A stretch of 64,000 bases of DNA from Microbacterium flavum (GCF_018717645.1 NZ_JAFLHG010000001.1:340345-404344), one strand, 5' to 3'. Positions 8,333 to 17,497 are shown, numbered from the stretch's first letter. Numbers and translations are program-made. Notes: generated by a model not told the origin, from the sequence alone.

Positions 8333-9978
8333 GCATGGACGACCGCACGCGGCGCACCCGCCGGATCGTGGTCCTCGCGATCACGGCCGTGACGATTCTC
8401 ATCGTCGCGGCCGTGATCGCGGTGCTCGCTTTCCCCCGGGACAACGCCCCCACTCCCACCCCGACCACTCCCACCGCCTCACCGAGCCCGGAGGCCCTCA
8501 CCTTCGAGCGACCCGCCGACTGGACCACCTACCGGCCGAGCTTCCACCTCACCCCGGACGCGCACTGGATCAACGATCCGCAGCGGCCCTTCTTCGCCGG
8601 CGGCACGTGGCACCTCTACTACCTCTACAACGCCGACTACCCCGATGGGAACGGCACCGAGTGGTACCACGCCACCTCCGATGACCTCGTGACGTGGCAC
8701 AACGAGGGCGTCGCGATCGAGAAATACCGCAACGGACTCGGCGACATCCTCACCGGCAGCGCCGTGGTCGATGAGACCGGCAGCGCCGGCTTCGGCAAGG
8801 GCGCGATCATCGCGATCGTCACCCAGCAGGACGACGGCGTGCAGCGCCAGTCGCTCTTCTACTCGACCGACGACGGCTACACGTTCCAGGGCTACGACGG
8901 AAACCCGATCATGGACAACCCCGGCGTCGTCGACTGGCGCGATCCCAAGATCATCCGCGATGAGACGCACGACCGCTGGGTCATGGTCCTCGCCGAGGGC
9001 GAGCGTCTGGGCTTCTACGTCTCCGACGACCTCCGGGCGTGGACCTACGTCTCGGACTACGCAACCGACCGCTGGGGCCTGCTGGAATGCCCCGACCTGT
9101 TCGAGATGGTCGACCCCCAGTCGGGCCGACGCACCTGGATCCTCGCCGCGAGCGCGGACGGCACGAGCGAGGGACGCACGACCGGTCTCGCCTACTGGAC
9201 GGGCGACTGGGACGGCGAGCGCTTCACCCCGGATGTCGACGAGCCGCTCTGGCTCGACGACGGGGCCGACTTCTACGCCGCCGTGACGTGGGACGACCCG
9301 CGCCGCGGCGACGCCGAGCGGCTGACCGAGCGCCACGCACTCGGCTGGATCAACAACTGGGCCTACGCCCGGGAGCTCCCGACCGACGGATGGCAGGGCG
9401 GCGCCCTGTCCGTGACGCGCACCCTCACCCTCGATGAGGACGGCGGTCGTCTCATGCTGCGGTCGCGTCCGGTCGACACTCTGCGCGGGCTGGAGGGGGT
9501 CCAGGTATCGGCCCCCGCGCAGACGATCGAGCCGGGCGCGATCGCACCCCTCGCGACGCAGCCGGACGCGGTGTCCTACCGCCTCCGTGTGTCGATCGAC
9601 CGGGAGGATGCGGGCAGCCTGCGGCTGCGTCTGGGCGGCTCCGGCGCCGGTGACGTGACCGTCGGCTACGACGCGGAACGCGGGGTCGCCTTCGTCGACC
9701 GGGCGCACGACACGCTCGCGTCGCAGCTCCCCGACGCCTACCGCGACGTCCGCACGAGCGACGTCCTCTCCGGCGACGTGCTGAACCTCGACATCCTGGT
9801 CGATGCGTCGAGCGTCGAGGTGTTCCTCGGTGACGGTTCGGCCCTCACGATGGCCGTCTACCCGGCCTCGACGGCGCTCACCGCGCCGATCACCGTGGAG
9901 GCGGTGGATGCACCCGTGACGGTGCGTTCCCTCTCCGTCGCACCGATCGCGGTCCTCGACCCGCAGCGCGCCCGCTGA
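8329..9978 (+). CDS. Cell-surface GH32 beta-fructosidase (levanase/fructanase type)
   Basis: Hydrolyses terminal fructosyl bonds of fructans or sucrose outside the cell. A basic N-terminus and one hydrophobic helix (about 12-35) act as a membrane anchor or uncleaved signal, followed by a Thr/Pro linker. The GH32 five-blade domain shows WINDP with the nucleophile Asp at about 83, WRDPK near 205 and ECPD with the acid/base Glu near 260. The C-terminal beta-sandwich ends with FLGDGSALTM-type sequence. GTG at 8329 gives a GTGA overlap and good distance from GGCGGAG; ATG at 8335 is the alternative. Last gene of the surface operon, converging on lacI. Confidence 0.92.
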   Translation: MSMDDRTRRTRRIVVLAITAVTILIVAAVIAVLAFPRDNAPTPTPTTPTASPSPEALTFERPADWTTYRPSFHLTPDAHWINDPQRPFFAGGTWHLYYLYNADYPDGNGTEWYHATSDDLVTWHNEGVAIEKYRNGLGDILTGSAVVDETGSAGFGKGAIIAIVTQQDDGVQRQSLFYSTDDGYTFQGYDGNPIMDNPGVVDWRDPKIIRDETHDRWVMVLAEGERLGFYVSDDLRAWTYVSDYATDRWGLLECPDLFEMVDPQSGRRTWILAASADGTSEGRTTGLAYWTGDWDGERFTPDVDEPLWLDDGADFYAAVTWDDPRRGDAERLTERHALGWINNWAYARELPTDGWQGGALSVTRTLTLDEDGGRLMLRSRPVDTLRGLEGVQVSAPAQTIEPGAIAPLATQPDAVSYRLRVSIDREDAGSLRLRLGGSGAGDVTVGYDAERGVAFVDRAHDTLASQLPDAYRDVRTSDVLSGDVLNLDILVDASSVEVFLGDGSALTMAVYPASTALTAPITVEAVDAPVTVRSLSVAPIAVLDPQRAR

Positions 9979-9982
9979 CCCG

Positions 9983-10978
9983 TCAGGTCGTCCAGCCGAG
10001 CCGCAGCTCCACCGGGAGCGGCGGCTCGGCTGCGGTGTCGGCGCCTACTTCGGCCTCGTCATCGGCCTCGGCTTCGATCCGGTCGACGACGAGTTCGACG
10101 GCACGGGCGCCCAGCTGCGCGATCGGCTGCTGCACGGTCGTGAGCCCCGGCATCCCCAGTCGCACCGCGGCGGACCCGTCGTAGCCGATGATGCGGACGT
10201 CGTGCGGGACGGCGCGGCCGGTCTTGTGGGCCCACTCGAGCACCATGAGTGCCGTGAGGTCGTCTGTCGCGAAGACGCCGTCGGCGCCCGTCTCGGCGAG
10301 CCACGTCTCGATGAGGGCGCGCCGCTGCGGGAACGGCGTCGCGTAGCCGTAGGCGCGGACGACGGGTTCGAGGCCGCGCGCTGCGACGACCTCGCGGAAG
10401 GCGGCGGCGCGGTCGTTGCCGGCGTGGTCGGTCGCCGTGATGAGGAGAGGGGTACGGGTGCCGCGGGCGAGAAGGTGCTCCGTCGCCAGACGCCCGCCGG
10501 CCCGGTTGTCGCTCCGGACGATCGGGATGTGCGCGCCGATGCGCCGGTCGACGGCCACGATGGGCAGCTCCGCCTTCCCGTATCCTTCGACGTCGCGGTT
10601 GTGGGTCGAGGTGATGATGCCGTCGACGCGGTTCGCCTGCAGGAGGTCGAGGTAGTCCGCCTCGCGGGCGGCGTTCTCCTGACAGTCGCAGAGCATCGCC
10701 TTGTATCCGCGCTCGGCGAGCCTGTTCTCGATCGCCGAGACGAGCTCGCCGAAGAACGGGTCCGCGACGGTCGGCACGATCACCCCGACGATGGCGGACT
10801 TGCGCCCGATGAGGGAGCGCGCGATGCCGTCGGGTCGGTAGCCGAGCTCGGAGATGGCGGTGTTCACGCGCGTGCGGACGTCGTCGCTCAGGTAGCCGCG
10901 GTTGTTCAGGACGCGCGACACGGTCGTGACCGAGACGCCCGCGTGCGCCGCGACGTCGTGAAGCTTCGGCCGGGCCAT
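9983..10978 (-). CDS. LacI-family transcriptional regulator
   Basis: 331-residue repressor. The N-terminal helix-turn-helix (LHDVAAHAGVSVTTVSRVLN, residues 5-24) and hinge helix are intact, followed by a periplasmic-binding-protein-like sugar domain (AIVGVIVPTVADPFF onward). It faces the fructanase gene tail to tail (4 bp between stop codons) and sits downstream of the GH32/ABC operon on the same strand. Most likely it controls the levansucrase/surface divergon through the palindrome at 5888-5903. Ligand not predictable from sequence; sucrose, fructose or a phosphorylated form would fit. Confidence 0.9.
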   Translation of the reverse strand: MARPKLHDVAAHAGVSVTTVSRVLNNRGYLSDDVRTRVNTAISELGYRPDGIARSLIGRKSAIVGVIVPTVADPFFGELVSAIENRLAERGYKAMLCDCQENAAREADYLDLLQANRVDGIITSTHNRDVEGYGKAELPIVAVDRRIGAHIPIVRSDNRAGGRLATEHLLARGTRTPLLITATDHAGNDRAAAFREVVAARGLEPVVRAYGYATPFPQRRALIETWLAETGADGVFATDDLTALMVLEWAHKTGRAVPHDVRIIGYDGSAAVRLGMPGLTTVQQPIAQLGARAVELVVDRIEAEADDEAEVGADTAAEPPLPVELRLGWTT

Positions 10979-11065
10979 CGGTACCTCCGCTCGCGTCCGT
11001 CCCTGTGGGCTCCCACCGACGCTATCCCATCGGCGAGCGCGCCCCGAACGGCGGTCGATGCCGCC

Positions 11066-12043
11066 CTAGGCGTCGGCAGCGGCGGCCTCACCGGCGACGA
11101 GTCGCCCCCCGTCCCAGAACACCGGCACCGGCTCTGTGACGCCACCGACGAACTCCCCCGCCTCGTCCGCGTTGCGGAAGGCGAACAGCAGCCACTGACC
11201 GTCGTCGCGCCGACGCAGCAGGCGTCCCACGTAGAGCCGTTCGTCGGTGAGCGGATAGGCCCCGTCGATGTCGAACGGTCCGAGCAGACCCGCGGCCGGG
11301 ACGGCCCAGGTCCCGCCGCGCGCCTCGGCTCGGGCGGGCGTCGAGTGCTCCGCGAGGCAGGAGAACAGCAGGACCGGACGGCCGTCCACCACCTCGACCT
11401 GGGTCACCTCGAGCTGGCCGAAGCCGTTCGCCGAGGGAGCGGTCAGCGGCGGGCGCAGCTCCCACGTGCGCAGGTCGGCGGACCACGCGTGCCCGATCAC
11501 GCCGCGCCCGAGCTCGGGGCCTTCGGGAGCACGCGCGGTGACCAGCATGTGCCATCCGTCGCCGTCGGGATCGCGGAACACCCACGGGTCGCGGAACGCC
11601 TCGTCGTGCCACGCCCCGGAATCGATCGTCTCGTACCAGGGGCCCTGCGCGCGCAGCACCGGCCCGGGCTGCTTCGTCCAGGTGACGAGGTCGGCGGAGG
11701 TGGCGTACCCGATCGTCTGGATGTTCTTCCCCTCGGCGGCCAGGGTCGAGCCCGTGTAGAAGAGGAACCAGGTCCCGTCGTCGGCGCGGACGGTCGAGCC
11801 CGTCCACGTCGCCAGGTCGTCGAACGCGACGGCATCGCTGCGGACGAGGGCATCGGGCACCTGCGTCCACGTGCGCAGGTCATCCGAGACGGCGTGCCCG
11901 ACGGATGCCCGGTAGTGCCGCGCGTCCGGATCGTGCAGCGCGCGCGAGGCGTACAGGAAGAACAGGTGGTAGCGCTCACCGTCGTCGGCGAACCAGAAGT
12001 CCCAGACCCAGGACCCGGGGAGATCGAACGCGACGCCGGTCAT
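11066..12043 (-). CDS. Intracellular GH32-like glycoside hydrolase (clan GH-J)
   Basis: 325-residue enzyme without a signal peptide, so probably cytoplasmic. Clan GH-J five-blade features: WVWDFWFADDG with a candidate nucleophile Asp at about 15, FRDPWVF near 160, and a conserved GQLEVTQVEVV region carrying the likely acid/base Glu near 215. The WDFW start is closer to a compact GH32/GH68-like subgroup than to classical invertases with NDPNG. Its ATG overlaps the stop of the upstream permease (ATGA). Role: cleave the fructo-oligosaccharide or sucrose brought in by the ABC importer just upstream. Confidence 0.85.
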   Translation of the reverse strand: MTGVAFDLPGSWVWDFWFADDGERYHLFFLYASRALHDPDARHYRASVGHAVSDDLRTWTQVPDALVRSDAVAFDDLATWTGSTVRADDGTWFLFYTGSTLAAEGKNIQTIGYATSADLVTWTKQPGPVLRAQGPWYETIDSGAWHDEAFRDPWVFRDPDGDGWHMLVTARAPEGPELGRGVIGHAWSADLRTWELRPPLTAPSANGFGQLEVTQVEVVDGRPVLLFSCLAEHSTPARAEARGGTWAVPAAGLLGPFDIDGAYPLTDERLYVGRLLRRRDDGQWLLFAFRNADEAGEFVGGVTEPVPVFWDGGRLVAGEAAAADA

Positions 12044-13002
12044 CCCTTCACCCCGCTCGCCGCGATGCTGCTGACGAACGCCCGCTGGAAGACGAGGAAC
12101 ACGAGGAGCACGGGGATCGTGATGAGAGACGTGTACGCCATCACCTCGCCCCACGCGGTGTTCAGCTGGAAGAAGTACTGCATCCCCACCATCACCGGCC
12201 GGAGGCCCTCCTTCTGGACGACCATCAGCGGCCACAGGTACTGGTTCCACGCCGGCAGGAAGGTGAGGATGGCGACCGTCGCGAACGCCGGCCCGGACAG
12301 GGGCACGATGATCCGTCGGTAGATCGTGAACCAGCTCGCCCCGTCGATGCGCGCCGCTTCGTCGAGGGATGCGGGGATCGTGGAGAAGTACTGGGCGAAC
12401 AGGAAGATCGAGAACGCGTTCGCGATGAACGGCACGATCTGCACCTGGTACGTGTTCAGCCAGCCGAAGTCGTACTTCAGCACGCCGCCCTCCATGACGA
12501 GGGTCGGCAGCTGCGAGACCCAGTAGACCATCGGCACGGCGATCGTCTCGAACGGCACGATCAGCGTGGCGATGATGAGGGCCATCACGACGAGGCGCCC
12601 CTTCCACCGCAGTCGCGAGAGGGCGAAGCCCGCCATCGAGTTGACGATGAGGCCGAGCCCCACCGTCAGCACCGTGACGAGCACGGAGTTGAACATGAAC
12701 TGCGCCACCGGCACCCGCTCGAACACTCCGAAGTAGTTGTCGAGGCTGATGTCGCCGACGGGGAGGAACGCTGCCGGCGAGTTCACGTCCTGGAGGATCT
12801 GGCTGTCGGGCTTGAGGCTCGAGACGAACATGAACACGAGCGGGAAGAGGAAGGCGATCCCGAAGATGCTCATGGCGCCGTAGTAGAGGATCCCGCTGAT
12901 CCGGCGGCTCCGCCGCTGGCGTGCCGGGGTCCGCTCCGCGCCGGCCTTCGCCGACGGGCGACGCCCGGCGGGGCCCGCCGTGAGGGTCTGTGTCGCGGTC
13001 AT
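12040..13002 (-). CDS. Carbohydrate ABC transporter permease, MalG type
   Basis: Inner-membrane permease of 320 residues with about six transmembrane helices and the EAA loop (DEAARIDGASWFTIYRRIIVPLS-like, about residues 205-230) that contacts the ATPase. A basic unstructured N-terminus of about 40 residues precedes the first helix. Lies between the MalF-type gene (2 bp gap) and the GH32-like gene (4-nt overlap). No ATPase gene is in the operon; a shared MsiK-type ATPase elsewhere is the usual solution in actinobacteria. Confidence 0.93.
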   Translation of the reverse strand: MTATQTLTAGPAGRRPSAKAGAERTPARQRRSRRISGILYYGAMSIFGIAFLFPLVFMFVSSLKPDSQILQDVNSPAAFLPVGDISLDNYFGVFERVPVAQFMFNSVLVTVLTVGLGLIVNSMAGFALSRLRWKGRLVVMALIIATLIVPFETIAVPMVYWVSQLPTLVMEGGVLKYDFGWLNTYQVQIVPFIANAFSIFLFAQYFSTIPASLDEAARIDGASWFTIYRRIIVPLSGPAFATVAILTFLPAWNQYLWPLMVVQKEGLRPVMVGMQYFFQLNTAWGEVMAYTSLITIPVLLVFLVFQRAFVSSIAASGVKG

Positions 13003-13004
13003 GG

Positions 13005-13946
13005 TCAGTCCTTGTCTCGCGTGAGGCGGCGCTGGATGAGCGCGATGATGAGCACCGCGACGAAGAAGATCAGCGAGATGGCTGCGGCGTACCCGATCTC
13101 CTGCTGCTGATAGCCCTTGCGGACGGCGTGGTAGACGATCGTGGAGGTCGAGCCGGTCGGGCCGCCCTGGGTCATGACATCGACCTGCACGAACAGTCCG
13201 AGAGCGGCGATCGTGATCGTGATGAGCACGAAGATCATGGTCGGTCGCAGACCCGGCCAGGTGACGCTGGTGAACTGACGCCAGGGGCTCGCACCGTCCA
13301 TCTTGGCGGCCTCGTAGAGCTCCTCCGGGATGGTCTGCAGCCCCGACAGCCAGATGATCATGTGGAATCCGACGGCCTGCCAGATCGACAGCACGATGAT
13401 GGCCGGGAGGGCGGTGGTCGGGTTGTTCAGCCAGTCCACGCTCTGCCACGCACCGAAGGTCAGCGTGTCGATGAACGAGTTGATGAGCCCGTCCTTCTGG
13501 TACATGAACTTCCAGAGGATCGAGACCACGACGATCGACGTGACGACGGGGATGAAGAAGATCACGCGGAACGCGGTGACACCGCGCATCCGGCGGTTCA
13601 CCAGCACCGCGAGCAGCAGACCGAGACCGGCCTGGACCGGCACGACGACGAGCGCGAACAGGAACGTGTTCCACGCCGACTGCAGGAACATCGGGTCGGC
13701 CCCGAACGCCCGCGCGAAGTTGTCGAGGCCGACGAAGCGGGGCGGGTTCGGCGAGATCAGACGTGCATTGGTGAAGGAGAGCCCGAAGGCGAGCAGCACC
13801 GGGATCACGAGGAACAGCACGAGCAGGATGCCGGCGGGCGCGATCATCGCGAGACCCGCCCAGGTTTCGCGGCCCCGCATCGAGCGGAAGCGGCCGAGCG
13901 CGCGCCGCGGCTTTTCGGCCGCGACGATGGCAGAGGAGACAGTCAT
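13005..13946 (-). CDS. Carbohydrate ABC transporter permease, MalF type
   Basis: 313-residue inner-membrane permease with about six helices and an EAA loop (EELYEAAKMDGASPWRQF). The ATG at 13946 was chosen because GAGAAGAGC precedes it and it leaves the substrate-binding-protein gene intact; a longer in-frame start at 14054 would run into that gene. Partner of the MalG-type permease directly downstream. Imports a sugar delivered by the adjacent lipoprotein. Confidence 0.93.
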   Translation of the reverse strand: MTVSSAIVAAEKPRRALGRFRSMRGRETWAGLAMIAPAGILLVLFLVIPVLLAFGLSFTNARLISPNPPRFVGLDNFARAFGADPMFLQSAWNTFLFALVVVPVQAGLGLLLAVLVNRRMRGVTAFRVIFFIPVVTSIVVVSILWKFMYQKDGLINSFIDTLTFGAWQSVDWLNNPTTALPAIIVLSIWQAVGFHMIIWLSGLQTIPEELYEAAKMDGASPWRQFTSVTWPGLRPTMIFVLITITIAALGLFVQVDVMTQGGPTGSTSTIVYHAVRKGYQQQEIGYAAAISLIFFVAVLIIALIQRRLTRDKD

Positions 13947-14028
13947 GAGAGCTCTTCTCAGGGTCGGTGCACGTCGTAGAAGGTCGTTGCGGGGAGCGGG
14001 CGGGGTGTGCCCCCGCCCGCTCCGCGTG

Positions 14029-15324
14029 TCACTTCTTGAAGCCGTATCCGTCATTCGACGCGATGTTCGCGTCGATGTCGCTCACGGCCTGGTCGAGCGC
14101 GGTCTTCACGTCCGCGCCGTTCATGATGTCCTTCGCCGCGGTCTCGAACGTCGTGGAGATGACGGCGTAGGCCGGGGTCTCCGGGCGCAGCACCGCGAAC
14201 TTCTGCGACAGCTCGACGAACGGGCGCAGCACGCCGTCGTCACCGAAGTACTTCGACGCCTGCGCGGCGGAATCCGTCGCCGGGATCACGATCTGCTCGT
14301 CGGCGAACTGGGTGATGTACCTATCCTGGAAGCTGAATTCGAGGTACTTGCGTGCGCCGTCGGCGTCGTTGCAGCCCTTCGAGATGGCCCACTGCCACGA
14401 GCCGCCGCCGATCTTCGGGCCCGTGCCGAGGTCCGGCGGGGGCAGGACGACGAGATCGTCGCCGACGGCATCCACCGATGCCAGCGCGTTCCAGACGCCC
14501 GTGTAGCTGAGCGCCACCTTGTCGTCCACGAACTCCTGGTTGCCGACGGTGCCGTCGGCGTTGGCGTAGCCGTCCTTGAAGAGGTTCTGGAACCAGGTGC
14601 CCCAGGCGATCGCGTCGTCCCCATTGAGCGCGCCCTCGGCGCTGAGCATCGTGTCGCGGTCGATCAGGTCGCCGCCGAAGCTCTGCAGGAACGGCGAGTA
14701 GGCGTACGGCCACCACTCGCCCTTGTCCTCGGCGCCGATGTCGATCGGGGTGTCGTATCCGGCGGCCTTCAGGGTCGCCAGCGCGCTGGCGAACTCCTGC
14801 TCGGTCCAGGGCTGATCCACCGTCGCGATGCGGATGCCGTTCTTCTCGAGCACCGACTTGCGGGCGAAGATCGACAGCGCCGCATCCCAGTAGCCGGCCG
14901 AGTAGATCTCGCCGTCCCACTTTCCGACGGCCGTCGGCAGCAGCGAGTCGGTGATCTTCGTGTCGATGCCGAGGGGCTGCAGGTAACCGGCCCACGCCCA
15001 GTTCGGCATGATCGGACCGTCGAGGTCCAGCAGGCACGGCAGGTCGCCGGAGGCCGCCGCGGCGACGACCGCGTCGTTGTACGCCCCCTGCGGGAACGAC
15101 TCCTCGACGACTTCGTACTGATCCTGCGACGCATTGAAGTCGGAGATGATCTGCTGGTAGACGGCGAGCTCGGCGGGATTTCCTGCCGAGTGCGTCCACA
15201 TCGTCAGCTTCGTCTTGCCGTCCTCGGTCGTGCTGTCACCCTGGCCGGCCTGACCGCAGCCGGTGAGCGCCAGCACGCCGACGAGTCCCGCCGCGGCGAG
15301 AATCGAAACGGATGTGCGCTTCAT
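14029..15324 (-). CDS. Carbohydrate ABC transporter substrate-binding lipoprotein
   Basis: 431-residue extracytoplasmic receptor. Lipoprotein signal with lipobox ALTGC (Cys at about 23), then a typical family-1 solute-binding fold (LTMWTHSAGNPAELAVYQQI; KYLEFSFQDRYITQFADEQ). Placed first after the lacI gene in an operon with two permeases and a GH32-like enzyme, so a fructo-oligosaccharide or sucrose ligand is inferred. Start ATG at 15324 is preceded by GGAAAAGGAAACC. Confidence 0.93.
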   Translation of the reverse strand: MKRTSVSILAAAGLVGVLALTGCGQAGQGDSTTEDGKTKLTMWTHSAGNPAELAVYQQIISDFNASQDQYEVVEESFPQGAYNDAVVAAAASGDLPCLLDLDGPIMPNWAWAGYLQPLGIDTKITDSLLPTAVGKWDGEIYSAGYWDAALSIFARKSVLEKNGIRIATVDQPWTEQEFASALATLKAAGYDTPIDIGAEDKGEWWPYAYSPFLQSFGGDLIDRDTMLSAEGALNGDDAIAWGTWFQNLFKDGYANADGTVGNQEFVDDKVALSYTGVWNALASVDAVGDDLVVLPPPDLGTGPKIGGGSWQWAISKGCNDADGARKYLEFSFQDRYITQFADEQIVIPATDSAAQASKYFGDDGVLRPFVELSQKFAVLRPETPAYAVISTTFETAAKDIMNGADVKTALDQAVSDIDANIASNDGYGFKK

Positions 15325-15341
15325 TGTGGTTTCCTTTTCCT

Positions 15342-15361
15342 GTGACCGGTCAGCCGGTCAC
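15342..15361 (-). promoter_or_regulatory. Small hairpin at the lacI / SBP junction
   Basis: GTGACCGG-TCAG-CCGGTCAC: 8-bp perfect stem, 4-nt loop, overlapping the stop codon of the regulator gene and 18 bp before the SBP start. Such intercistronic hairpins often stabilise the distal mRNA or attenuate, which would let the SBP be expressed at a different level from the repressor. Confidence 0.45.
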
Positions 15362-16452
15362 CGTTCGGGGGTCGCGTCACGCGACCGCTCGGTGTGCTGT
15401 GAAGCCCGTCGCCGGTTCTGTTTGCCGACGTGCGCCGGTGGCGGGCCCACGGAGTCTCGCCGGATGACGGGACACTCCATCTGGTGTGTGGCATCCGTCT
15501 CCCCCACGCGGATGCCGAGCGCGACCTCCATCGCCCAGCGCCCCATTTCGTAATGGGGCAGAGCGACGGTGGTCAGGGGAGGGTCCTGCTCGGCGGCGAT
15601 GAGCTGCTGGTCGTCGTAGCCGATGATCGAGATGTCGTGGGGGATGCGCAGACCGCGGGCGCGCACCGCGAGGTAGGCGCCGGCCGCCATGCGGTCGTTG
15701 AAGCAGAAGAGCGCCGTGGGCCGCCGGGCGTCATCCAGCGCGAGGAGCTGGTCCGCCGCGTCGCGTCCGCCGCGCGCGGACATCTCGCCGTGGACGTGCC
15801 AGAGCGGATCTGCCGCGATGCCCGCATCGGCGAGGACCTCGCGGTAACCGGCGAGACGCAGATCGGCGGCGATCGGGCGGCCCGGGCCGGGGACGGCATC
15901 GACGTACGCGATCCGCTCGTGGCCCGCAGCGACGAGTTCGCGGACGGCGGCCACTCCCCCGGCATGGTCGTCGGGGACGACGCTGCGTCGTCCGCCGCCT
16001 TCCGGGCGGCAGTCGAGGAAGACGGCGTCGGCGGGCAGGCTCTCCGGGACCGGCACCACGCGGTGCCACATGGCGGCGTAGATCATGGCGTCCACCTGCT
16101 GGGCGGCGAGCGCGCGAATGGCCGCGTCCTCGACGACGCGGTCGCCGGACGTGTCGACGAGGAAGACGAGCTTGCCGTTCTCCCGTGCGACATCCTGCGC
16201 ACCGGCGAGCATGCGACCGGCGAACGGGGTCGTCGCGATCTGGTCGGAGATGAGTCCGACGGTGTTGGTCCGCTGCTGGCGCAGCCCCCGGGCGACCGAG
16301 CTGGGCGCGTAGCCGACGGCAGCGGCGGCGGCGCGGACCCGCTCGCGGGTCTCGGCGGAGATGCGCGACTCGACATCGTTGAGCACGAGCGACACGGTGG
16401 TCACCGAAACCCCCGCGGCGGCAGCCACATCCGAGATGCGGACTCGTGCCAT
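15358..16452 (-). CDS. LacI-family repressor of the fructo-oligosaccharide ABC operon
   Basis: 364-residue regulator with an N-terminal helix-turn-helix (ISDVAAAAGVSVTTVSLVLN), hinge, and sugar-binding domain (TNTVGLISDQIATTPFAGRM). ATG at 16452 is favoured over GTG at 16461 because GAGGAAG (16461-16467) lies 8 nt before it. First gene of a probable five-gene operon with SBP, two permeases and GH32-like hydrolase. A perfect palindrome just upstream of its own ribosome site points to autoregulation, so the sugar operon and repressor would be induced together. Confidence 0.92.
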   Translation of the reverse strand: MARVRISDVAAAAGVSVTTVSLVLNDVESRISAETRERVRAAAAAVGYAPSSVARGLRQQRTNTVGLISDQIATTPFAGRMLAGAQDVARENGKLVFLVDTSGDRVVEDAAIRALAAQQVDAMIYAAMWHRVVPVPESLPADAVFLDCRPEGGGRRSVVPDDHAGGVAAVRELVAAGHERIAYVDAVPGPGRPIAADLRLAGYREVLADAGIAADPLWHVHGEMSARGGRDAADQLLALDDARRPTALFCFNDRMAAGAYLAVRARGLRIPHDISIIGYDDQQLIAAEQDPPLTTVALPHYEMGRWAMEVALGIRVGETDATHQMECPVIRRDSVGPPPAHVGKQNRRRASQHTERSRDATPER

Positions 16453-16469
16453 GTCGATCACTTCCTCGT

Positions 16470-16485
16470 GATAAATCGATTTATC
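16470..16485. promoter_or_regulatory. Perfect 16-bp LacI-type operator (autoregulation)
   Basis: GATAAATCGATTTATC is a perfect palindrome with a CG centre, located between the predicted transcription start and the ribosome binding site of the lacI-SBP operon. It differs from the operator at 5888, so the two LacI proteins likely have separate targets. Confidence 0.82.
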
Positions 16486-16493
16486 CTGAGGAG

Positions 16494-16522
16494 ATTATGA
16501 ATCAGCTGCGAGATCTCGTCAA
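16494..16522 (-). promoter_or_regulatory. Sigma-70-type promoter of the lacI-ABC operon
   Basis: On the minus strand TTGACG (16522-16517), a 17-nt spacer and CATAAT (16499-16494) form a near-consensus promoter. The start point would fall at about 16487, directly against the palindrome at 16470-16485. Confidence 0.72.
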
Positions 16523-16615
16523 GCACTTTCCGGCGTGGATTCCCGAAGGTCACCGCATCCCGCCCGGGCGTCCCGCCGCGGTCGGGATGAGCCGCGGAAT
16601 GCGGGAGGATAGAGC

Positions 16616-17497
16616 GTGACCACACCCGACCTCTCGCCGCGCATCGTGTTCATCGACGTCGACGGGACGATCCTCGAACACGGCTCGGTCATCGCTCCAT
16701 CGACCGTGAGCGCCATCCGCGCCGCACGCCGCGCCGGCCACCTCGTCTATCTCTGCACGGGCCGATCCGCCGGCGACATCCATCCCGCGGTCCGCGAGAT
16801 CGGCTTCGACGGAGCGGTCACGAACGGCGGCGCCTTCTCGGTGCGCATCCTCGCCGACGGCACCCAGGAGCGCATCGCCGCCCACCTCATGCCGCGGACC
16901 GCGGTCGATCGGATGGTCGCCTACTTCGAGCGCAACGGCATCCACTACTTCCTGCAGACGGATGAGGGGGTCTACGCCTCGGAGGGCGTCGCGGCAGCGG
17001 CGGAGGAGTTCTTCCGGCAGCGTCGCGCCCGCCACCGGGACGATCTGCGCGCGCTCGGTCTCGACGACGACGACGCGCCCCTGCCGGCGATCTCCTACCG
17101 CCCGATCGGCGATCTGGACCTCGACCAGGTCGTCAAGGCGACGTTCATCAGCAGCAGCTCCGACACCCTCGACCGCGCCGAGGCGGACCTCGGCGATGCA
17201 TTCCACGTGATCCCCGGCTCGATCCCGATGCCGGGCGCGTCGAACGGCGAGATCGCGATGCGCGGCGTCAACAAGGGATCGGCGATCCTCGAGGTGCTGG
17301 CCGCACTCGGAATCGACGCGGCGGCCGCCGTGGGCATCGGCGACAGCTGGAACGACGTCGAGATGTTCGAGGTGGTGGGCACGGCCGTCGCGATGGGCGG
17401 CGCGGATCCCGAACTGCAGGCGAAGGCCGACGTCGTGACCTCGGGCGTCCTGGACGACGGCGTGCACCGCGCCCTCGTCCGCCTCGGCCTGGTCTGA
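16616..17497 (+). CDS. HAD-superfamily Cof-type sugar-phosphate phosphatase
   Basis: 293-residue cytoplasmic hydrolase of the Cof subfamily. Motif I is FIDVDGTI (Asp nucleophile at about 14), motif II CTGRSAGD, and motif III/IV GIGDSWNDVEMF near 245. A C2-type cap domain (about 85-190) sits between. Start GTG with GGGAGGA upstream. Divergent from the LacI-ABC operon, with a long inverted repeat behind it. Exact substrate cannot be told from sequence; sugar phosphates or FMN are common for the family. Confidence 0.88.
   Translation: MTTPDLSPRIVFIDVDGTILEHGSVIAPSTVSAIRAARRAGHLVYLCTGRSAGDIHPAVREIGFDGAVTNGGAFSVRILADGTQERIAAHLMPRTAVDRMVAYFERNGIHYFLQTDEGVYASEGVAAAAEEFFRQRRARHRDDLRALGLDDDDAPLPAISYRPIGDLDLDQVVKATFISSSSDTLDRAEADLGDAFHVIPGSIPMPGASNGEIAMRGVNKGSAILEVLAALGIDAAAAVGIGDSWNDVEMFEVVGTAVAMGGADPELQAKADVVTSGVLDDGVHRALVRLGLV

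Noticed and set aside
13947..14054. Upstream extension of the MalF-type permease
   Set aside because: It would overlap the substrate-binding-protein gene; a good ribosome site precedes the ATG at 13946.
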